Assembly (NCBI RefSeq): GCF_015291725.1
Contig: NZ_CP030038.1
Location: 682,001-746,000 of the forward strand
Direction: 5' to 3'
Source: Bradyrhizobium sp. CCBAU 51765
GTDB taxonomy: Bacteria > Pseudomonadota > Alphaproteobacteria > Rhizobiales > Xanthobacteraceae
DNA: 64,000 bases
A program made the position numbers and the translations under genes. The notes below the pieces were generated by a model, which ran no database searches, was not told where the DNA came from, and saw only the letters and a program-made list of their open reading frames with translations. Numbering within the stretch: position 1 is the first letter of the stretch; the number at the start of each line of letters is the position of its first letter. Shown piece by piece: positions 61,008-64,000 of this stretch.

Positions 61008-61838
61008 ATGAAGGATCTACTTGCTCTGCTCGCACCAACGGTTGGCGGCGACCTCTCGGCCGGAGCGCGCTACGCTCTCGGGCTGGCGAGCGCTTTTGAT
61101 GCCCGTTTGTGCGCGTTGATTGCAGAAATCGAATTCACTGATCCTTCGCCTGAGCCAGACATCATGCAGGCCGGCGGCGCAAGTGGCGCGCGACCAACAT
61201 CTAGGGAACGGTTGGAGCAAACGGAAAGAGTCGTCCTGTCCGCAGCTAAGGCTGCGGGTGTGCCGTGTGAGACTGTGGCAGCTGACGGCGAATTTCCCTC
61301 GCTGCGCGAGCGCGTGATCCGTTCGGCGCAACTGCGAGACGTCTTGATCATCGATTCGTATGGGCCACTCCAGCCTCCGCGCAAGGACCTGGTCGATGGT
61401 GCACTGTTCGGGAGCGGCCGGCCACTCGTGCTCGTGCCGCAGCATGCCGGCGAATTTGCGGGGAAGAGGATTGTCATTGCATGGGATGCCTCGCGTTCGG
61501 CCGTGCGGGCAGTACACGACGCGCTGCCCCTTCTCGCGCAGGCGCGCAATGTGACGGTCGTGTCGGTAGTCGACGACAAGACGATCTTGGCACCCAACAC
61601 GGAAAACGCATTGTGCAGTTACCTTCTGCAACGGGACATTGTCTCGGATTTCGATCGAATCAACCGTGAGAAAGTCGCTGTCGGCACCGCACTCCTTGCT
61701 TATGCGGGACAGGCAGACGCGGATTTGCTGGTGATGGGCGGCTTTTCGCATGGATTCGAGCGGGAGCTCATGCTTGGCAGCGCCACGCGCGATATCTATC
61801 GCGCCAACCTCGAGATACCGGTGTTCTTGTCGCATTAG
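61008..61838 (+). CDS. Tandem-domain universal stress protein
   Basis: 276 residues, two Usp domains. The second ends with GGFSHGFERELMLGSATRDI, the ATP-binding-type motif, and FLSH as in the neighbouring Usp. ATG 61008 is preceded by AGGAG. It diverges from the Usp gene at 60756 across a FixK-like box, so both may respond to oxygen limitation. Confidence 0.85.
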   Translation: MKDLLALLAPTVGGDLSAGARYALGLASAFDARLCALIAEIEFTDPSPEPDIMQAGGASGARPTSRERLEQTERVVLSAAKAAGVPCETVAADGEFPSLRERVIRSAQLRDVLIIDSYGPLQPPRKDLVDGALFGSGRPLVLVPQHAGEFAGKRIVIAWDASRSAVRAVHDALPLLAQARNVTVVSVVDDKTILAPNTENALCSYLLQRDIVSDFDRINREKVAVGTALLAYAGQADADLLVMGGFSHGFERELMLGSATRDIYRANLEIPVFLSH

Positions 61839-61946
61839 CCGAGCAATGACACGTAACCACGTGTCGCCAAGAGCTATTCAGAGCAGCGCAGGTGATTTGC
61901 CGCGACGCTGCAGGCGGTCTGCGGCACCTACGAGCGCTGTTGCCAC

Positions 61947-62360
61947 TTAGCCGGGCTTGCCCGCAGCCTCCGGCTGGTACGGCACCGCGATGACGCGATA
62001 GCGACGCCGCTGGCCGCTCGGCAACTCCCAGTCGATCGATTGTCCGACCCGCAGTCCCAACAGCGCACTGCCGACCGGAACCAGGATCGAAATCTTGCCT
62101 GCGCCAATATCGGCCTGTGTAGGATAGACCAGTGTAACCTCGCGTTGTTCACCTGTCGTCTCGTCCTCGAAGACGACCCGGGAGTTCATCGTCACGACGT
62201 CCTTCGGTATCTTGCTCGCATGGACAACGATGGCCCGAGCCAACTCGTTTTCGAGGGCGTCAAAGCGTCGTCCACCCGAGCCGGTTGCATAGGCTTCCAG
62301 CAGATCGCTCAATCGGTCGCAGTCGTTTTGGGTCAGATAGATTGAAGTGGGCTTGGCCAT
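61947..62360 (-). CDS. rnk: Nucleoside diphosphate kinase regulator (Rnk)-like, GreA/GreB family
   Basis: 137 residues, as in E. coli Rnk (136). An N-terminal short coiled coil (TQNDCDRLSDLLEAYATG, then DALENELARAIVV) is followed by the GreA/GreB C-terminal domain (TLVYPTQADIGAGKISILVP, VGSALLGLRVGQSIDW). It binds RNA polymerase near the secondary channel. GGAG lies seven bases before ATG 62360. A perfect FNR/FixK box lies 129 bp upstream. Confidence 0.88.
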   Translation of the reverse strand: MAKPTSIYLTQNDCDRLSDLLEAYATGSGGRRFDALENELARAIVVHASKIPKDVVTMNSRVVFEDETTGEQREVTLVYPTQADIGAGKISILVPVGSALLGLRVGQSIDWELPSGQRRRYRVIAVPYQPEAAGKPG

Positions 62361-62488
62361 TAACATGCTCCAACAGGCGCTTTCGTCACGTGCAGTGTAA
62401 GCAGGATGCAACCTTCCCAGCCTGCCGGCTGACAAGAAAACCCAGCGGAGCCAGCAAATTTATCTTGACGCTTCTGAACGGCCATAGA

Positions 62489-62502
62489 TTGATTAAGATC
62501 AA
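62489..62502. promoter_or_regulatory. FixK/FNR-like box upstream of rnk
   Basis: TTGATTAAGATCAA, a perfect TTGAT-N4-ATCAA palindrome, 129 bp upstream of the rnk ATG. Confidence 0.65.
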
Positions 62503-62595
62503 AAAGAGGTCTTCACCCGCATGATGATCAGGCGAGTACCATCCTCAAATCAGTTGGCTCTCTGGGATACCCACATGAGGACGCAATGGTCAGCT

Positions 62596-63411
62596 TTAGT
62601 GTGCCATGAATACCGGGGTCTTGGTTTGTTGGATCATTTCGGCCGTCATTGAGCCAAATACAGGGCGCCCAGTACGATAGCGAGTATATGCACCGAGAAC
62701 GATCAGATCCGCCCCGAAGGCGAAGGAAACCGCAAGCAAAGTTGAGCTTTCCGACTCTCGTTCGAGAGGAACAGTCATGCTCTCAGCCTCGATTCCATGA
62801 CATTTTAGGTACTCCACAACGTTTTCGCCGGACGGTTGAATGTCGTGACTTCCGACTGTAACCACGAGAGTGCTCTCGCTTCGCAGAAGAATTGGGATCG
62901 CGAATGTGATAGCCCGGACGGCTTCTAATGAACCGTTCCAAGCAATTACACTGCGCTTGCCGACTTGAGCGACCGTGCTTGGCAACAGAAGAACGGGCCG
63001 AGCCGTCTCTCGAAGCGCGCTCTGTACCGAAATGTTAGGCCACGGGAGGTCAGTTGAATGAGGGCGTGCAAACACGATCAGGTCGGAGAGGCGGCCATGT
63101 TCCGCAATGAGATCGGCCTCTATCCCCGGCAGTTCCAGAAAACTCGCCGACAGCTTGCCGGCCGCTCTACTCCCCAGTTCATCGATTCCGTAGGATTTGC
63201 AACCGCTTAAAAAGAGTGCACGCACGCGATTTGCTCTCGTCAGACCTGCACGCTCAATCTCACCACCGACGGAGTCCTGATCACGTGCGGGCCTGGCGTA
63301 GAGAGCCTCTATGCGAGCCTCGAACTCGCGACCGAGAAGTAGAGCGGCGCCAATGGCAGCCGAATCGCTATCGACGCCTGCCAGCGGAACAAGAAGTTTT
63401 CTGAACGACAT
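62596..63411 (-). CDS. Tandem-domain universal stress protein
   Basis: 271 residues with two Usp folds (SFRKLLVPLAGVDSDSAAIG at the start; GAYTRYRTGRPVFGSMTAEM near the end, with an altered nucleotide-binding pattern). GGGAGG lies eight bases before ATG 63411. A FixK-like box at 63461-63474 is about 50 bp upstream, a normal distance for activation. Confidence 0.85.
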   Translation of the reverse strand: MSFRKLLVPLAGVDSDSAAIGAALLLGREFEARIEALYARPARDQDSVGGEIERAGLTRANRVRALFLSGCKSYGIDELGSRAAGKLSASFLELPGIEADLIAEHGRLSDLIVFARPHSTDLPWPNISVQSALRETARPVLLLPSTVAQVGKRSVIAWNGSLEAVRAITFAIPILLRSESTLVVTVGSHDIQPSGENVVEYLKCHGIEAESMTVPLERESESSTLLAVSFAFGADLIVLGAYTRYRTGRPVFGSMTAEMIQQTKTPVFMAH

Positions 63412-63460
63412 TTGGATGACCTCCCTTGCAGCCAAAAGCCGCGCCATCGGTCACTGCGGC

Positions 63461-63474
63461 TTGATGACGATCAG
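63461..63474. promoter_or_regulatory. FixK/FNR-like box (one mismatch)
   Basis: TTGATGACGATCAG matches TTGAT-N4-ATCAA except in the last base and lies about 50 bp before the Usp ATG at 63411. Confidence 0.55.
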
Positions 63475-63675
63475 AATTATCGCAGGCAGCTTGTTTGAGC
63501 ACCAGCAGCATTGCACCGCCCGGCGAACGACGCCTTGGTGACGAGCATTGCTTCAGCCTCGCCCATCGGCAAATCCCGACCGCGTCTTTCTTCTCCGAAT
63601 TGACAGCGCCGGCCGTTCCGCACCTGGCGGGGGCGTGTGCGGATCGCTTCCGCGCGCTCCCGTTGGGCTTTCAAG

Positions 63676-64000
63676 ATGGCGGTCCGCTTCCGCAGGACAT
63701 TCGTCCAGATCGAGGATACCGTCTTCAATGGAGCGGCAAGGCCGCGTCAGACTATCTTCGGCGTCATCCATCTCCTTTTGCAGGTCGAGCAGCCGCCGGT
63801 CCGCGTGATCTTTGTTGTGTCTGCTGCGTTGCGTGATCTTCTTTGCGAAATCGAGCTGGTGATTGGTGCGGCTGTGGGGCTCGCAGGTACGCACTCCCGT
63901 CTGAAGGCTCCCATGGCCGTAAAAGACGTTCCGCTCTCGCCGATCGCCTTAATGGCCTGCCTCCTCGTTGCTGCGCCGCATTCGCCAGTCGCGACCTACC
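63676..64000 (+). CDS. Possible partial gene at the right edge
   Basis: A frame from ATG 63676 stays open to the window end (over 108 codons). It contains a hydrophobic stretch (PIALMACLLVAAPHS) and VEQPPVRVIFVVSAALRDLL. There is no good ribosome site, and other frames are also open, so I am not sure it is real. No family recognised. Confidence 0.25.
   Translation, partial: MAVRFRRTFVQIEDTVFNGAARPRQTIFGVIHLLLQVEQPPVRVIFVVSAALRDLLCEIELVIGAAVGLAGTHSRLKAPMAVKDVPLSPIALMACLLVAAPHSPVATY

Noticed and set aside
1..64000. CRISPR array, rRNA or complete tRNA
   Set aside because: No regularly spaced repeats of 25-40 bp and no rRNA-like sequence were seen; only tRNA 3' fragments occur (17325-17369 and 52775-52794).

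Overview
The window looks like alphaproteobacterial DNA, most probably from the Bradyrhizobium / Rhodopseudomonas / Nitrobacter group. This is inferred from high GC, the gene families present, and FixK/FNR-type boxes in the right-hand part. I see no rRNA, no complete tRNA and no CRISPR array. About 0-52.8 kb is accessory DNA (mobile elements and their cargo). About 52.8-64 kb looks like ordinary chromosome.

Region A (1-17.37 kb) ends at a 3' fragment of a tRNA-Arg(CCT) gene and resembles a phage satellite. It has a tyrosine integrase, an AlpA-like regulator, a primase-helicase and a Nu1-like terminase small subunit, with no capsid or tail genes. Its cargo is a DNA modification cluster (GHKL ATPase, Vsr, an AspBHI-like restriction enzyme, a C5-cytosine methyltransferase) and a more AT-rich block. 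That block has a FAD oxidoreductase-GAF fusion and a DUF3850 protein on one strand. On the other strand are three overlapping genes for envelope proteins, ending in a trypsin-PDZ protease. This divergent unit is one candidate for an undescribed system.

Region B (17.4-30 kb) is the most interesting part. It encodes a PurB-type adenylosuccinate lyase and a fusion of a P-loop kinase to an adenylosuccinate-synthetase domain. The catalytic Asp of PurA is Ser in that domain, and other motifs resemble phage PurZ, which makes 2-aminoadenine precursors. Nearby are a DUF7002-like protein, a PEP-synthase/ATP-grasp-like protein, a YfbR-like HD phosphohydrolase and an XRE regulator. Also here are a RelA/SpoT nucleotide synthetase with an overlapping partner gene, a DUF2130 coiled-coil protein, a ParB-like protein and a frameshifted SRAP gene. 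I read this as a possible non-canonical purine nucleotide pathway carried on a bacterial island.

Region C (30-52.8 kb) is an integrative element rich in small regulators. It has a tyrosine integrase, two further recombinase-like genes, ribbon-helix-helix, excisionase-like and XRE proteins, a RuvC-like nuclease, an HNH / AAA+ operon and several paralogous hypothetical proteins. Two operator families recur at its promoters: a 21-bp palindrome GTAGCA-N9-TGCTAC (five sites at three promoters) and a 17-bp palindrome resembling GGTTACATTTTGTCACC (three sites at two promoters). A 20-nt match to the 3' end of a tRNA-Ser gene at 52.78 kb may mark its right boundary.

Region D (53-64 kb) holds an EEP-family phosphatase, a cardiolipin synthase-like PLD protein, a secreted MetX-like hydrolase, a CDF metal transporter, membrane proteins, three tandem-domain universal stress proteins and an Rnk-type regulator. 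FixK/FNR-like boxes (TTGAT-N4-ATCAA) lie in four of its intergenic regions, which suggests an oxygen-limitation or stress regulon.
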